Notes: generated by a model not told the origin, from the letters alone. Positions 17,577-30,166 are shown, counted from the first letter of the stretch. The stretch is DNA of 64,000 bases from Cryobacterium sp. N22 (GCF_002929555.1 NZ_PJJP01000035.1:1-64000); one strand, 5' to 3'. Numbers and translations: made by a program.

Positions 17577-19127
17577 ATGGCACAGTCATCCGCCTCCGGC
17601 GCCACGCCGGCCACCACCTCCACCTCAACCAGCGCCGGCGGGCTTTCCGCCAAGGGCCTGAGCGCCGGCTCCGTGGGCCTCCTCGGCGCCACCGTGATCG
17701 GCATCTCCTGCATCGCCCCCGCGTACACTCTCACCGCCTCGCTCGGCCCCACCGTCGCGGCCGTGGGCACCCAGATGCCGGGAATCTTCATGGTCGGCTT
17801 CATCCCGATGCTGCTCGTGGCGCTCGGCTACCGCGAACTCAACAACGCCATGCCGGATGCCGGCACCTCGTTCACCTGGGCGACCCGCGCGTTCGGGCCG
17901 TGGCTGGGCTGGATGGGCGGCTGGGGACTGATCGTGGCCACGGTGGTGGTGCTGTCCAACCTCGCCGGGGTGGCCGTGGACTTCTTCTACCTGATGCTCG
18001 CCCAGCTGTTCGACAACCCCGGCCTGGCCGACCTGGCCGGCAACGTGTGGATCAACATCTTCACCTGTCTGGTCTTCATGGTCGGCGCCTGTTACGTGTC
18101 CTATCGGGGCATGGAGACCACCAAGATGGTGCAGTACGTGCTGGTCGCGTTCCAACTGCTCGTGCTGATCTGGTTCAGTGTCGCGGCACTCATCCATTTC
18201 TCCGACGGCACCGCGTTCGACGCGCTCGGCTTCAGCGCCAGCTGGTTCAACCCGTTCCTCACCCCGTCGTTCTCGGCGTTCGCCGCCGGGGTGTCGCTGT
18301 CGATCTTCATTTACTGGGGCTGGGACGTCACGCTCACCATGAACGAGGAGACCAAGGATCCGGAGCGCACACCGGGCCGGGCGGCCACCCTCACGGTGGG
18401 CATCATCTTCGTGCTGTACATCCTGGTCTCGGTCTCGGCGCTGATGTTCTCCGGCGTCGGCACCGGCGAACTGGGCCTGGGCAACGAAGAGATCCAGGGC
18501 AATGTCTTCGCGGCGCTGGCGGGTCCGGTGATGGGTCCGTTCGCGATCCTGATGTCGCTGGCCGTGCTGTCCAGTTCGGCGGCGTCGTTGCAGTCCACCT
18601 TCGTGGGGCCGGCCCGCACGATGCTCTCGATGGGCCACTACCGGGCCTTTCCCAAGCGGTTCGCCGCGATCAGCCCGCGGTTCAAGTCGCCGGGCTTCGC
18701 CACCGTGATCGCCGGCGTGGTGGCCTGGGGTTTCTACGCGGTGATGCGGGTGCTGAGCACCGACGTGCTCACCGACACCATCCTCACCCTGGGCATCATG
18801 ATCTGCTTCTACTACGGCGTCACGGCGTTCGCCTGCGTCTGGTTCTTCCGCCGCGAGGTGTTCTCCAGCACCCGCTCGTTCCTGCTCAAGCTGCTGGCCC
18901 CACTGCTGGGCGGCATCATCCTGGCCGTGATCTTCGCCACCACCCTGATCGACAGCACCAACCCCGAGTACGGCAGCGGCTCCGAGATCGCGGGGGTCGG
19001 CCTGGTGTTCATCCTCGCGATGGTGCTCTTCCTCACCGGCATCGTGCTGATGATCATCATGCGCAGGGTCGACCCGGCCTTCTTCCAGGGCAAGACGCTC
19101 ACCAAGGGCACCTCCCGCGACCAGTAG
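17577..19127 (+). CDS. APC family amino acid/amine permease
   Basis: 516 residues. A Ser/Thr-rich cytoplasmic tail (about 1-25) is followed by the APC core: GLLGATVIGISCIAPAYTL (first helix with broken GxS motif), about 12 membrane helices in total, FIYWGWDVTLTMNEETKDPERTPGRAA after helix 6, and a charged end (RRVDPAFFQGKTLTKG). APC members of this shape import amino acids, amines or polyamines by proton or solute coupling. Position as last gene of the operon with amine oxidase and aldehyde dehydrogenase suggests amine uptake. The 90-base gap after usp contains the tandem repeats and AAAGGAC before the ATG. Confidence 0.88.
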   Translation: MAQSSASGATPATTSTSTSAGGLSAKGLSAGSVGLLGATVIGISCIAPAYTLTASLGPTVAAVGTQMPGIFMVGFIPMLLVALGYRELNNAMPDAGTSFTWATRAFGPWLGWMGGWGLIVATVVVLSNLAGVAVDFFYLMLAQLFDNPGLADLAGNVWINIFTCLVFMVGACYVSYRGMETTKMVQYVLVAFQLLVLIWFSVAALIHFSDGTAFDALGFSASWFNPFLTPSFSAFAAGVSLSIFIYWGWDVTLTMNEETKDPERTPGRAATLTVGIIFVLYILVSVSALMFSGVGTGELGLGNEEIQGNVFAALAGPVMGPFAILMSLAVLSSSAASLQSTFVGPARTMLSMGHYRAFPKRFAAISPRFKSPGFATVIAGVVAWGFYAVMRVLSTDVLTDTILTLGIMICFYYGVTAFACVWFFRREVFSSTRSFLLKLLAPLLGGIILAVIFATTLIDSTNPEYGSGSEIAGVGLVFILAMVLFLTGIVLMIIMRRVDPAFFQGKTLTKGTSRDQ

Positions 19128-19261
19128 CAGCAGGTCGCTGAACGCACTCTCAGGCGCCCGACCCTCCCGGACAGCTTCTCGTTGTTTCCCTTTCACCTTG
19201 GATTCGTACACTCCCCAGTGATCGGCTTCACAAGGTCTGACTGTGGAAAGTGACGTGTGCG

Positions 19262-20575
19262 ATGTCGTATTTTGTCGAACTGGTCGATCACCGCCTGGCC
19301 AGGCTGCTCACCCCCGCCCGGCGGGACTGGTTGCGGAGCCCCCGCACTCTGCTGCTCGGCTTCCTCGGGCTGCACCTGCTCTTCCTGTTCGCGCTGCTGC
19401 CCACCATCCTCACCGGCCGGGTACTGGGCGACCTGCCGCTCTATCGGACCTGGGCCGAGCAGGCCCTGGCCAACGGCGTGTGGCAGGGCATCGATGTTGA
19501 GTGGGTGTATCCCATCGGCGCGATCGTGCCGATCGTGCTGGCGGATGCGGCCGGCCCGCTGCTGTACCAACTGCTCTGGTTCGTGATGACCATGGCCCTG
19601 AACGCCGCGGCCGTCGGCATCCTCACCGACTGGGGTCGCGATCGGGCCGGCTACCGGGCGGCCTGGTTCTGGCTGTTGATCAGCCTGCTGCTCAGCCCCG
19701 TCGGGCTGCTGCGCCTCGAGGGGCTCAGCGCCCCGCTCGTGATCATGGGCCTGGTGCTTGTGGCCCGCCGGCCCGTGGTGGCCGCGACACTACTCACCGC
19801 TGCGACCTGGATCAAGGTCTGGCCGGCCGCGGTGCTGCTCGCCGTCGTGGCGGCGGGCCGGCGCCGGGTGCGGGTGCTGGTCACCGGCGGAGTGATCACC
19901 GCCGGCATCATTACGGCCGTCTGGGCGGCCGGGGGCGTGCGCTTTCTCACCGGCTTCGTCACCATGCAGTCCGACCGGTCCCTGCAGCTCGAGGCACCGG
20001 TGACAACACCGTGGGTGTGGCTGGCCGCGATGGGCCAGCACGGCACGACGATCTACCAGAATCACGCCATCGCCACCCGCGAAGTGAGCGGGCCCGGCGC
20101 CGCCTTCGCGGCGGCCGCGATGACCCCGCTGATGTTCCTGGTGATCGCGGGCCTCTTCGTGCTGCTCCTGCTGGCGCTGCGGCGCAGCCGCGACACCACC
20201 CAGCTGGTGCTGATGGGCGCGTTGGCCCTGGTGACCACGTTCGTGGTGCTCAACAAAGTGGGTTCGCCGCAGTACCTGCTGTGGATCGCCCCGGTCGTGG
20301 CCGTCGGGGTGGCCCACGATTGGGTTGCCTGGCGGGTTCCGGCCTACCTCACGATCGTGATCGGCGGCTTGACCACCCTGGTCTTCCCGATTTTCTACCT
20401 GCCCCTGGTGCACGGGGATACCGGTGCGATCCTGCTGCTCACCGTGCGCAACGGCCTGCTCGTGGTGCTGCTCGGCTGGTCGGTGCTGGCCCTGTGGCGA
20501 CTCGCTCTCGCGGGCTCGCCGGCATCCGTTCGGCTGCGGCAACGAGCCGGATCACGCGGCCTGGCCGCCCACTGA
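19262..20575 (+). CDS. Polytopic membrane protein of the DUF2029/GT87 mannosyltransferase type
   Basis: About 437 residues with 10 or more hydrophobic helices. Early loop GDLPLYRTWAEQALANG carries the acidic motif seen in polyprenol-phosphate-sugar-dependent (GT-C fold) transferases, and WIKVWPAAVLL resembles the family's K-P motif. Such enzymes add mannose or other sugars from a lipid donor to cell envelope glycolipids in actinobacteria. Start is uncertain: ATG 19262 (chosen) or GTG 19250, with GGAAAG at 19245. Stands alone; next gene is a histidine phosphatase 48 bases on. Acceptor unknown. Confidence 0.7.
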   Translation: MSYFVELVDHRLARLLTPARRDWLRSPRTLLLGFLGLHLLFLFALLPTILTGRVLGDLPLYRTWAEQALANGVWQGIDVEWVYPIGAIVPIVLADAAGPLLYQLLWFVMTMALNAAAVGILTDWGRDRAGYRAAWFWLLISLLLSPVGLLRLEGLSAPLVIMGLVLVARRPVVAATLLTAATWIKVWPAAVLLAVVAAGRRRVRVLVTGGVITAGIITAVWAAGGVRFLTGFVTMQSDRSLQLEAPVTTPWVWLAAMGQHGTTIYQNHAIATREVSGPGAAFAAAAMTPLMFLVIAGLFVLLLLALRRSRDTTQLVLMGALALVTTFVVLNKVGSPQYLLWIAPVVAVGVAHDWVAWRVPAYLTIVIGGLTTLVFPIFYLPLVHGDTGAILLLTVRNGLLVVLLGWSVLALWRLALAGSPASVRLRQRAGSRGLAAH

Positions 20576-20623
20576 CGACACCCTATTGCGGGGCGGCCCG
20601 GCCAGACCCGGCAGAATAGGGAG

Positions 20624-21220
20624 GTGACTGCTACAACGACCTTCGCCCTCGTCCGCCACGGCCAGACCGACTGGAACGCCGTCGGGCGCATCCAGGGGGC
20701 CACCGACGTGCCCTTGAATGACGTGGGCCGGGGCCAGGCCACGGAGGCCGTCGGGCCGCTCTCGCAGTATGAATGGGACTTCGTTGTGGCTTCGCCGCTG
20801 TCCCGTGCGGCCGAGACCGCCGACATCATCGCCGCCGACCTCGACCTCGAGGTGACCCGCCACCTGCCCGGCCTCGTCGAGCGCAACTACGGACCGGCCG
20901 AGGGGCTCTCCGCCGGACCCAAGCTCGACGAGCTGCGGGTCGAGGGCGACTCCGGCAACTTCCGGGGCGCCGAGGCGGAGCTCAGCGTGTCCAACCGCGG
21001 CCTGGGCGCGCTGCGCGAGCTCGCCGAGGACTACCCGGGCGCCCGGATCATCGTCGTCTGCCACGGCACCCTGATTCGGCTCAGCCTGATGGCCGCGCTC
21101 GAGCGGGAGATCCCGCCCATCACCAACGCGGCGATGTCGGTCGTGCAGTTCACCCCCGATGCCGGCTGGACCGCGTCGGTGATCAACAACGAGGCGCTCG
21201 AGGCCGACGCCCTGGTGTAG
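20624..21220 (+). CDS. Histidine phosphatase (phosphoglycerate mutase-like) family protein
   Basis: 198 residues. Family signature FALVRHGQTDWN holds the phosphorylated histidine (about residue 12); RAAETADII, LVERNYGPAEG and VVCHGTLIR (second His) complete the pocket. Members include cofactor-dependent phosphoglycerate mutases and broad phosphatases; length about 200 and the short insertion favour a phosphatase. GTG start 20624 is preceded by CAGAAT at 6 bases, compatible with a leaderless mRNA. CCCTATT (20581) and AATAGGG (20615) are inverted copies in the 48-base gap. Confidence 0.85.
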   Translation: MTATTTFALVRHGQTDWNAVGRIQGATDVPLNDVGRGQATEAVGPLSQYEWDFVVASPLSRAAETADIIAADLDLEVTRHLPGLVERNYGPAEGLSAGPKLDELRVEGDSGNFRGAEAELSVSNRGLGALRELAEDYPGARIIVVCHGTLIRLSLMAALEREIPPITNAAMSVVQFTPDAGWTASVINNEALEADALV

Positions 21221-21269
21221 CCGGTGCCCTGCAGCCTGGCCGGCGCGAGCTCCGCGCCTGCCTGATCGG

Positions 21270-22439
21270 TCAGCGGCGGGTGGACACCGTCACGGTGAAC
21301 TTGGTGTTGCGGCCCACCTGATGGGTCGGGCCCACGATGCGGGTGAGGGCGGGGCGATAGCCGAGGTGGGTGTTCCACACGGTCCACAGTTCGCCGCCGG
21401 GGCGCAACACCCTGGCCGCATCCTCGAACAGCTTCAGGGCGATGCCCGCGTGCACCGACGATCCGATGTGGAACGGCGGGTTCAGCAGGATCAGCTCCGC
21501 TGACGCATCGGGTTGCGCGCTCAGGGCATCGTCACGCAGCACCCGCACCCGCTCCGCCACGCCGTTGGCGGCCATGGTGGCCGCCGCGGAGGCGACGGCG
21601 GCGGCGGACTGGTCGCTCGCCACCAGCTGCAGGCCGGGACGGCGCTGGGCGAGGGCGGCCGCGAGCACCCCGGTGCCGCAACCCAGGTCGATCGCGGTGA
21701 CGGCATCCGGCTTCATGCGGTCGAGGAACTCGAGCAGGTAGCGGGTACCGATGTCGATGGTGGTGCCGGCGAACGCGGCCCCGTGTGCGCAGACGGTCAG
21801 ACCCAGGTCGGCATGCACAACCGAGCGGGGCCACTCCGACTCCCCCGGCTCAGACCGGATCGGCTGCGTGGCGAGGAGAACCCGCGATTTCTGGCGGGCC
21901 GGAGTGACGTTGAGCTCGCCGAAGTGCCGGCGCAGCACCTCGTTCATGGCCACGGTCATGTGCTTGATGCGGCCGCCGGCGACCACGGTCACGTCGCCAG
22001 CGGCGAAGCGGGCGATGGTCCCGGCCAGTTCGTCGAGCGCGGCCAGGCTGCGTGGCAGCTGCAGCAGCACCAGGCGCGCCCCGGAGAACAGCTCGGCACC
22101 CAGCGGCACGTGCCGGTACGCACCGGTGAGGCCGGTCAGTTCGGGCACGGTTCTCGCGAGTTCGGCCGCGTTGTGATCGAGGGCGTGTTCGCCCGAGAGC
22201 GCGTCCTGGTAGACGCGCACATCCGGCTGCCCGCCCAGCTGCGTTGTCAGCTGCGCCGCCGCCGCGAGCGTCACGGCACCATAGTGGTCCTCGAGCACCA
22301 CGACCTCGCCGGCGCCGGCCGTGGCCAGCCCGGCCGCCGCCGCATCGAGGATCAGCCGGTCGCTCGCGTCGACGGCAAAAAGATTGGTCGCCTCGACGTC
22401 GGGCCAGCGGCGCAGGCGCTCGAACGGAAAATCAGGCAT
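21270..22439 (-). CDS. Class I SAM-dependent methyltransferase, RsmC/RlmG-like
   Basis: 389 residues from ATG 22439; the frame runs on to 22577 but that would overlap the divergent helicase gene and lacks similarity. An N-terminal half without clear SAM motifs (about 1-200, RHVPLGAELFSGARLVLLQLPRSLAALDEL) is followed by a MTS catalytic half: TIDIGTRYLLEFL, AIDLGCGTGVLAAALA (SAM motif I), LVASDQSAAAV and the catalytic LLNPPFHIG. NPPFH is the hallmark of N2-guanine rRNA methyltransferases RsmC (16S G1207) and RlmG (23S G1835); which rRNA is not settled. TATTCT lies 6 bases before the ATG, so a leaderless mRNA is likely. Confidence 0.85.
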   Translation of the reverse strand: MPDFPFERLRRWPDVEATNLFAVDASDRLILDAAAAGLATAGAGEVVVLEDHYGAVTLAAAAQLTTQLGGQPDVRVYQDALSGEHALDHNAAELARTVPELTGLTGAYRHVPLGAELFSGARLVLLQLPRSLAALDELAGTIARFAAGDVTVVAGGRIKHMTVAMNEVLRRHFGELNVTPARQKSRVLLATQPIRSEPGESEWPRSVVHADLGLTVCAHGAAFAGTTIDIGTRYLLEFLDRMKPDAVTAIDLGCGTGVLAAALAQRRPGLQLVASDQSAAAVASAAATMAANGVAERVRVLRDDALSAQPDASAELILLNPPFHIGSSVHAGIALKLFEDAARVLRPGGELWTVWNTHLGYRPALTRIVGPTHQVGRNTKFTVTVSTRR

Positions 22440-22445
22440 CCGCTC

Positions 22446-22451
22446 AGAATA
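22446..22451 (-). promoter_or_regulatory. -10-like hexamer for leaderless start at 22439
   Basis: TATTCT on the minus strand, 6 bases before the ATG of the methyltransferase gene. Confidence 0.5.
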
Positions 22452-22566
22452 GTCGCCCGCCATCCGCCGTGAACCCGGCCAGAGCGCCGAACGGCTCAGC
22501 GAGGGCGGTGCGGCGTGGGACAATAAGAGACCCCTGCTCACCAAACCGTCACGGACACCGCACCTT

Positions 22567-25917
<3,351 letters not shown>

Positions 25918-25924
25918 CCCCGAC

Positions 25925-26785
25925 GTGACCGACCTTCCCGCCGAGCCGGCGGCCGATGCCGCGCTCGACCGCGCCGTCGAGGCCCGGGAACGCATGAAGC
26001 AAGCCGCCCAGCGCGCCCACCGCAGCCGTTCGGTTCGCGCCTCCGCCCGGCTCGGGCTGCTCGCCAACGGCCTGGTGCACGCCCTGATCGGTGGAATCGG
26101 CCTGCGCATAGCGAACGGCCAACCCGGCGAGGCCGACCAGCTCGGTGCTCTGAGCGCCATCGCCAACGGCCCGGGCGGCATTGCCGTGCTCTGGCTGTCC
26201 ACGGTGTCGCTGTGGGGCCTGGCGCTCTGGCAGGGCACCAACGCCGCGTTCAGCGTGGCGCCCAATCGACGCATCCTGGTCTTCCGCCGCTCCCTGAACG
26301 TGGGCAAGGCCCTCGGCTTCGCATTGCTGGGCACCGTCACGTTCGCCGTCGCGCTCGGCGCCAGGGCCGGCGGCGCCGAGACGGTGCGTCGCGCCGACGA
26401 CGCCATCGTGGAGAGCCCTGTCGGCCTGTTCCTGCTGCTGGTCGTGGGCAGCACCGTGGCCATCATCGGCGGCGGCCTGGTCTGGCGTGGGCTGCGACGC
26501 AACTTCCGCGAGGAGCTGCGCTATCTCTGGGGGCCCACCAAGCTCGTCGTGCTCGGCCTGGGCGTGTTCGGCCACGTCGCCAAGGGGGTCGCGTTCCTGG
26601 TCACCGGCGGGCTGCTGCTCGCCGCCGCCGTGTTCGCCGACGTGCGCTGGGTGGGCGGCCTGGACGCCGGCCTGCGCTACCTGCTCACCCTGCAATCCGG
26701 CCCGATCCTGCTGAACATCGTCGCGGCGGGCCTGATCGCGTTCGGCCTCTACCTCGTGGCCCGGGCGGCGTTCCTCCGGCACTGA
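25925..26785 (+). CDS. DUF1206 family membrane protein
   Basis: 286 residues from GTG 25925, 7 bases after the helicase stop. A charged N-terminus (about 1-40) precedes three similar modules of two membrane helices each: ARLGLLANGLVHALIGGIGLRIA, LNVGKALGFALLGTVTFAVALGA and LVVLGLGVFGHVAKGVAFLVTGGLL; the repeated G-x-x-x-G-x-x-x/AKGV pattern is diagnostic of DUF1206. Function is not known. It may be co-transcribed with the helicase. Confidence 0.8.
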   Translation: MTDLPAEPAADAALDRAVEARERMKQAAQRAHRSRSVRASARLGLLANGLVHALIGGIGLRIANGQPGEADQLGALSAIANGPGGIAVLWLSTVSLWGLALWQGTNAAFSVAPNRRILVFRRSLNVGKALGFALLGTVTFAVALGARAGGAETVRRADDAIVESPVGLFLLLVVGSTVAIIGGGLVWRGLRRNFREELRYLWGPTKLVVLGLGVFGHVAKGVAFLVTGGLLLAAAVFADVRWVGGLDAGLRYLLTLQSGPILLNIVAAGLIAFGLYLVARAAFLRH

Positions 26786-26850
26786 GCCCGGCACCGACCG
26801 TCCAGCCTGGGAGTTGGATGCGCGCCCGACGATCTGCTTCAATTTCGAAG

Positions 26851-26856
26851 TACTCT
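26851..26856 (+). promoter_or_regulatory. -10-like hexamer for leaderless start at 26863
   Basis: TACTCT, 6 bases before the ATG of the peroxidase gene; the upstream patch AATTTCGAAG is unusually AT-rich for this window. Confidence 0.5.
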
Positions 26857-26862
26857 GTGGGC

Positions 26863-27363
26863 ATGGACATTCGCGAGATCCCGCTCACCGCCGCCGACGG
26901 CTCCACCACCTCGTTGGCCGCATACGCCGACAAGGTGGTGCTCGTGGTCAACGTCGCCTCCCGCTGCGGCCTGACGCCGCAGTACGAGACCCTCGAGCAA
27001 CTGCAGCGCAGCTACGCCGACCAGGGCTTCACCGTGCTCGGCTTCCCCTGCAACCAGTTCGCCCTGGGCGAGACCGGCTCTAGCGAGAAGATCGCCGAAT
27101 TCTGCTCCACCACCTACGGCGTCACCTTCCCGCTGATGGAGAAGACCAAGGTGAACGGCGGCTCCCAGCATCCGCTCTACGCCGAGCTCACCCAGACGCC
27201 GGATGGCGCGGGCAAGGCCGGCAAGGTCAAGTGGAACTTCGAGAAGTTCGTGATCTCGCCCTCCGGTGCGGTGCAGCGATTCCGCCCGACCACCCTGCCC
27301 GACTCCCCCGAGGTCATCGCGGCGATCGAGTCCGGCCTGGCGGAGCTGAAGCCCGCCGCCTAA
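26863..27363 (+). CDS. Glutathione peroxidase family thiol peroxidase (cysteine type)
   Basis: 166 residues from ATG 26863; the open frame extends upstream into the DUF1206 gene but without similarity. Peroxidatic Cys 35 in NVASRCGLTPQYE (Cys in place of selenocysteine), FPCNQFALGE (Cys 63), Cys 81 in IAEFCSTTYG at the usual resolving position, and the WNFEKF tryptophan. The two-cysteine form normally uses thioredoxin, which fits actinobacteria that generally lack glutathione. It reduces H2O2 or lipid hydroperoxides. TACTCT at 26851 suggests its own promoter and a leaderless mRNA. Its stop overlaps the convergent cupin gene by 4 bases. Confidence 0.9.
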   Translation: MDIREIPLTAADGSTTSLAAYADKVVLVVNVASRCGLTPQYETLEQLQRSYADQGFTVLGFPCNQFALGETGSSEKIAEFCSTTYGVTFPLMEKTKVNGGSQHPLYAELTQTPDGAGKAGKVKWNFEKFVISPSGAVQRFRPTTLPDSPEVIAAIESGLAELKPAA

Positions 27364-27734
27364 GTCGTAGGCACCCCGTAGGAGGCCGCGCTGTGCATCT
27401 CGATGGCCACATACGGTTCGTCACCGACCACCCGGGCGTTGTGCCCCGGCGGAATCAGGTAGGAATCACCGGCGGTGATGGTGGCCGTGGTGCCGTCGTC
27501 GAGCATGGTTTCCAGGGTGCCGGACACGCAGTAGCCCACGTGCAGAAGCTGACAGGAGTCGGTGTTCACCACCGGCTTGATATTGTCGGCCCAGGTCCAA
27601 CCCGGCTGCATCGTCATGCGGCCGATTGAGAACTCATCCAGGTGGTTCAACTCCAGCAGGGTCTTCTCGGGCGAGCGGAGCTCGTCGGGAGTTGTGTGCG
27701 ACTTGACCTGCAGGGTGTGGGTGGTGGTGGACAT
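27360..27734 (-). CDS. Cupin-domain protein
   Basis: 124 residues from ATG 27734, with GGAAGACACC before it. Single cupin barrel: FSIGRMTMQPGWTWADNIKP (His of motif 1 replaced), HVGYCVSGTLETMLDDGT and YLIPPGHNARVVGDEPYVAIEM (motif 2 with His). Missing motif-1 histidines mean a classical metal site is doubtful; it may be a sensor or non-catalytic cupin. Overlaps the peroxidase stop convergently. Confidence 0.75.
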   Translation of the reverse strand: MSTTTHTLQVKSHTTPDELRSPEKTLLELNHLDEFSIGRMTMQPGWTWADNIKPVVNTDSCQLLHVGYCVSGTLETMLDDGTTATITAGDSYLIPPGHNARVVGDEPYVAIEMHSAASYGVPTT

Positions 27735-27885
27735 GGTGTCTTCCCAACTCTGGCGGGCCGATCGAGAGAGGTCGGACACGCGGCCCACCCTGGCATGCCT
27801 GGCCCGTGACCGAGCCAGACTAAACCCGCCGGGCGAGGCCTGATAGCCCTGGGTTCTCCGCGCGCACCACCGGTTGCGGCGGGCG

Positions 27886-29445
27886 CTAGGAACCGAAGGC
27901 CAGGCGGGCGGCCGCATAGGTAGCGGCGACCGTCGCGGTGCCAGCGCCAGTGCCAGTGCCAGTGCCAGGAGCGGCATCGGGGGCGTCGAAGCGGCGCACC
28001 GGTTGCGCGGCCAGGTCGCCGACCGCCGGGTTCCACGCCGGCCAGCCGGTGTCTCCGTCACGGATGAACGACACCGCGGCACCGTGCACCTCATCGGCCA
28101 GCCGCTGGGACGGCGCGGGGCCGGCCAGCGCCGCCACCCGCGGGGCATCGAGCGCGTCGAAGAAGAACGGCAGGTCGAGGCAGTGCAGCGCCCCACCGTA
28201 GATGGGCGAGCGCCAGGAGAACGCCCAGAGCCAGGTGGGCGCCGCAGCCAGTGCCGCAGCGGTGGCGGCTGCGGCGCCGGCTGCCTCGGCCCTCGCCTCG
28301 GCGACCCTCAGCATGACGCCGCGGATGGCGCGGTCGGAGGCGAACTGGCCGAGCAGTTCGGCGGTGCCGAGCTGGGCGTGGGCCACGGCGTACGCCCGCG
28401 CCGACGACGCGGCGACGCCGAGACGGCCGAGTACCTCCGCGGCGTCTTCGCCGGCCAGCTCGTCGGTGAGGTCGGTCATGGCGAAGTTGAATTCGTGGTC
28501 GGTGCTGCCCAGCATGAGCGGCTTGGCGGCGCCGATGCCCGCCCGGACGGCGTCGACGGTGGCCAACGGGATCAGGTCGCCGTCGACGACCGGCCCGAAC
28601 GGGAGACCGGCGACGAGGGCGTTCGCGATCTCGCCCAGCGGCCCGGCCGGGGTGCCTTCGGCGAAGGCCGTTGCCCGCGGCTGCTCGGCGAGGATCTGGT
28701 ACTCGGTGAGCGCCCCGAGTGCCGCCCGGGTGGGCGCAACCCCGGCCAGGTCGGCCAGGCGCCGGCCGGTCTGCTCCGCCTGGGCGGGCGAGAGATAGGT
28801 GGGCACCCCGGAGATCACGATCGCCCGCGCGAACAGCGGTTGCGCCCGCGGCATCGTCAGCAGGGTGAGCACGGCGCCGCCGCCCGCGGATTGCCCGGCG
28901 ACAGTGACCCGGGCCGGGTCGCCGCCGAAGAAGCGGATGTTGTCTCGCACCCACTCGAGCGCCAACAGCCAGTCGAGCACGCCACGGTTCAGCGGCGCAT
29001 CCTCGATCCAGCCGAAGCCGTCGAAGCCGAGCCGGTACGAAACGTTCACGGTGACGACACCGTGCCGGTTGAAGCTCGCGCCGTCGTACCAGGGGCTTGC
29101 CGCCGAGCCGGAGGTGTAGCCGCCGCCATGGAGGTAGACCAGCACGGGCAGGCCGGCACCGGCCGGGGCCGGGTCGGGGGTGAACACGCTCACGTTCAAC
29201 GTCGACTCGCCGGGATAGCTGGGCTCGGGCACCAGGGTGGTGTCGCCGCCGTCGATGCGTTGCGGAGTGGCACCGGGGCTGCCGGCATCCCGAACACCGG
29301 CCCAGGCCGGGTGCGGCAGCGGGGCCGCGAAACGCAGCTCCCCGACCGGCGGGGCGGCGTAGGGAATGCCGAGGAACGCTGTCGAACCTGCCCGTCGGAC
29401 GCCGCGGACGACGCCCGCCGTTGTCGTGATCTCGACGGGGTTCAT
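27886..29445 (-). CDS. Type B carboxylesterase
   Basis: 519 residues. Esterase/lipase family B: TTAGVVRGVRRAGSTAFLGIPYAAPPVGELRF, oxyanion HGGGYTSGSA, nucleophile GQSAGGGAVL, acid region STDHEFNF and a C-terminal His region SRQRLADEVHGAAVSF. It hydrolyses carboxyl esters; natural substrate unknown, no signal peptide. The C-terminus contains a GTGTGTGAGTATVAA stretch encoded by a hexanucleotide repeat (27939-27968), which could vary in length. AAAGGG lies 8-10 bases before ATG 29445. Confidence 0.88.
   Translation of the reverse strand: MNPVEITTTAGVVRGVRRAGSTAFLGIPYAAPPVGELRFAAPLPHPAWAGVRDAGSPGATPQRIDGGDTTLVPEPSYPGESTLNVSVFTPDPAPAGAGLPVLVYLHGGGYTSGSAASPWYDGASFNRHGVVTVNVSYRLGFDGFGWIEDAPLNRGVLDWLLALEWVRDNIRFFGGDPARVTVAGQSAGGGAVLTLLTMPRAQPLFARAIVISGVPTYLSPAQAEQTGRRLADLAGVAPTRAALGALTEYQILAEQPRATAFAEGTPAGPLGEIANALVAGLPFGPVVDGDLIPLATVDAVRAGIGAAKPLMLGSTDHEFNFAMTDLTDELAGEDAAEVLGRLGVAASSARAYAVAHAQLGTAELLGQFASDRAIRGVMLRVAEARAEAAGAAAATAAALAAAPTWLWAFSWRSPIYGGALHCLDLPFFFDALDAPRVAALAGPAPSQRLADEVHGAAVSFIRDGDTGWPAWNPAVGDLAAQPVRRFDAPDAAPGTGTGTGAGTATVAATYAAARLAFGS
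27939..27968. repeat. Hexanucleotide tandem repeat inside the carboxylesterase gene
   Basis: Five copies of TGCCAG (second copy CGCCAG) encode the Gly-Thr run near the carboxylesterase C-terminus. Copy changes would keep the reading frame. Confidence 0.85.
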
Positions 29446-29602
29446 GGGGGCGCCCTTTCACTGTGACGACGATGTGGGAAGGCGAACAGGTTAGCGCGGA
29501 GAACGCCGCCGGTCTGGCCCCGGCGACGGCCGGCGCGCAGAATGGATGCGCCACACCGCGGTGAGCATTCGCCGTGGACCGTTCACGCGCGAGGAGCACA
29601 CT

Positions 29603-30166
29603 ATGGCGAACCTGATCTGCACCTTCATCACCTCCCTGGACGGCTATGTGGCCGACACCGAGGGAAACTTCGACTGGAGCACCCCGAGCGATGAGGTGCA
29701 CACCTTCGTCAACGACCTCGAACGCTCGGTGGGGACCTACCTGTACGGCCGCCGGTTGTATGAGGTGATGGCGGCCTGGGAGACCATGCACCTGGATGAC
29801 GACGCCCAGCCCGCGGTGATGCGCGACTACACCGCGATCTGGCAGGCCGCGGAGAAGGTCGTCTACTCCAGCACCCTGGCCGAACCAATCAGCCGGCGCA
29901 CCCGCATCGAGCGCAGCTTCGACCCTGAGAAGGTGCGGGCGCTCAAGGAATCGGCCACGGCCAAGCTGTCGATCGGCGGACCGCATCTGGCAGCGCAGGC
30001 CCTCGCGGCCGGGCTGGTCGACGAGCTGGCGCTGTTTGTCTCCCCCGTCGTGGTGGGCGGCGGCACGAAGGCCCTGCCCGACGGCCTGCACCTCGGTCTC
30101 GAGCTGAAGGACGAGTACGCGTTCCGGAACGGCGTGGTGTACCTGGGCTACCGCGTGCTCCACTAG
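29603..30166 (+). CDS. Dihydrofolate reductase-like / RibD C-terminal domain protein
   Basis: 187 residues from ATG 29603, with GAGGAG ending 6 bases upstream; earlier in-frame ATG 29546 lacks a site. RibD_C fold: LICTFITSLDGYVADTEGNFDWS, YLYGRRLYEVM, KLSIGGPHLAAQALAAGLVDELALFVSPVVVGGGTKALP, and a C-terminal FRNGVVYLGY. Proteins of this YwjB/YyaP class bind NADPH; their substrate is not defined and they are not shown to make tetrahydrofolate. Confidence 0.83.
   Translation: MANLICTFITSLDGYVADTEGNFDWSTPSDEVHTFVNDLERSVGTYLYGRRLYEVMAAWETMHLDDDAQPAVMRDYTAIWQAAEKVVYSSTLAEPISRRTRIERSFDPEKVRALKESATAKLSIGGPHLAAQALAAGLVDELALFVSPVVVGGGTKALPDGLHLGLELKDEYAFRNGVVYLGYRVLH

Noticed and set aside
20581..20621. 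CCCTATT/AATAGGG inverted repeat as an attenuator of the histidine phosphatase
   Set aside because: The stem is 7 bp with a 27-base GC-rich loop and overlaps a -10-like CAGAAT; it is more simply promoter sequence.
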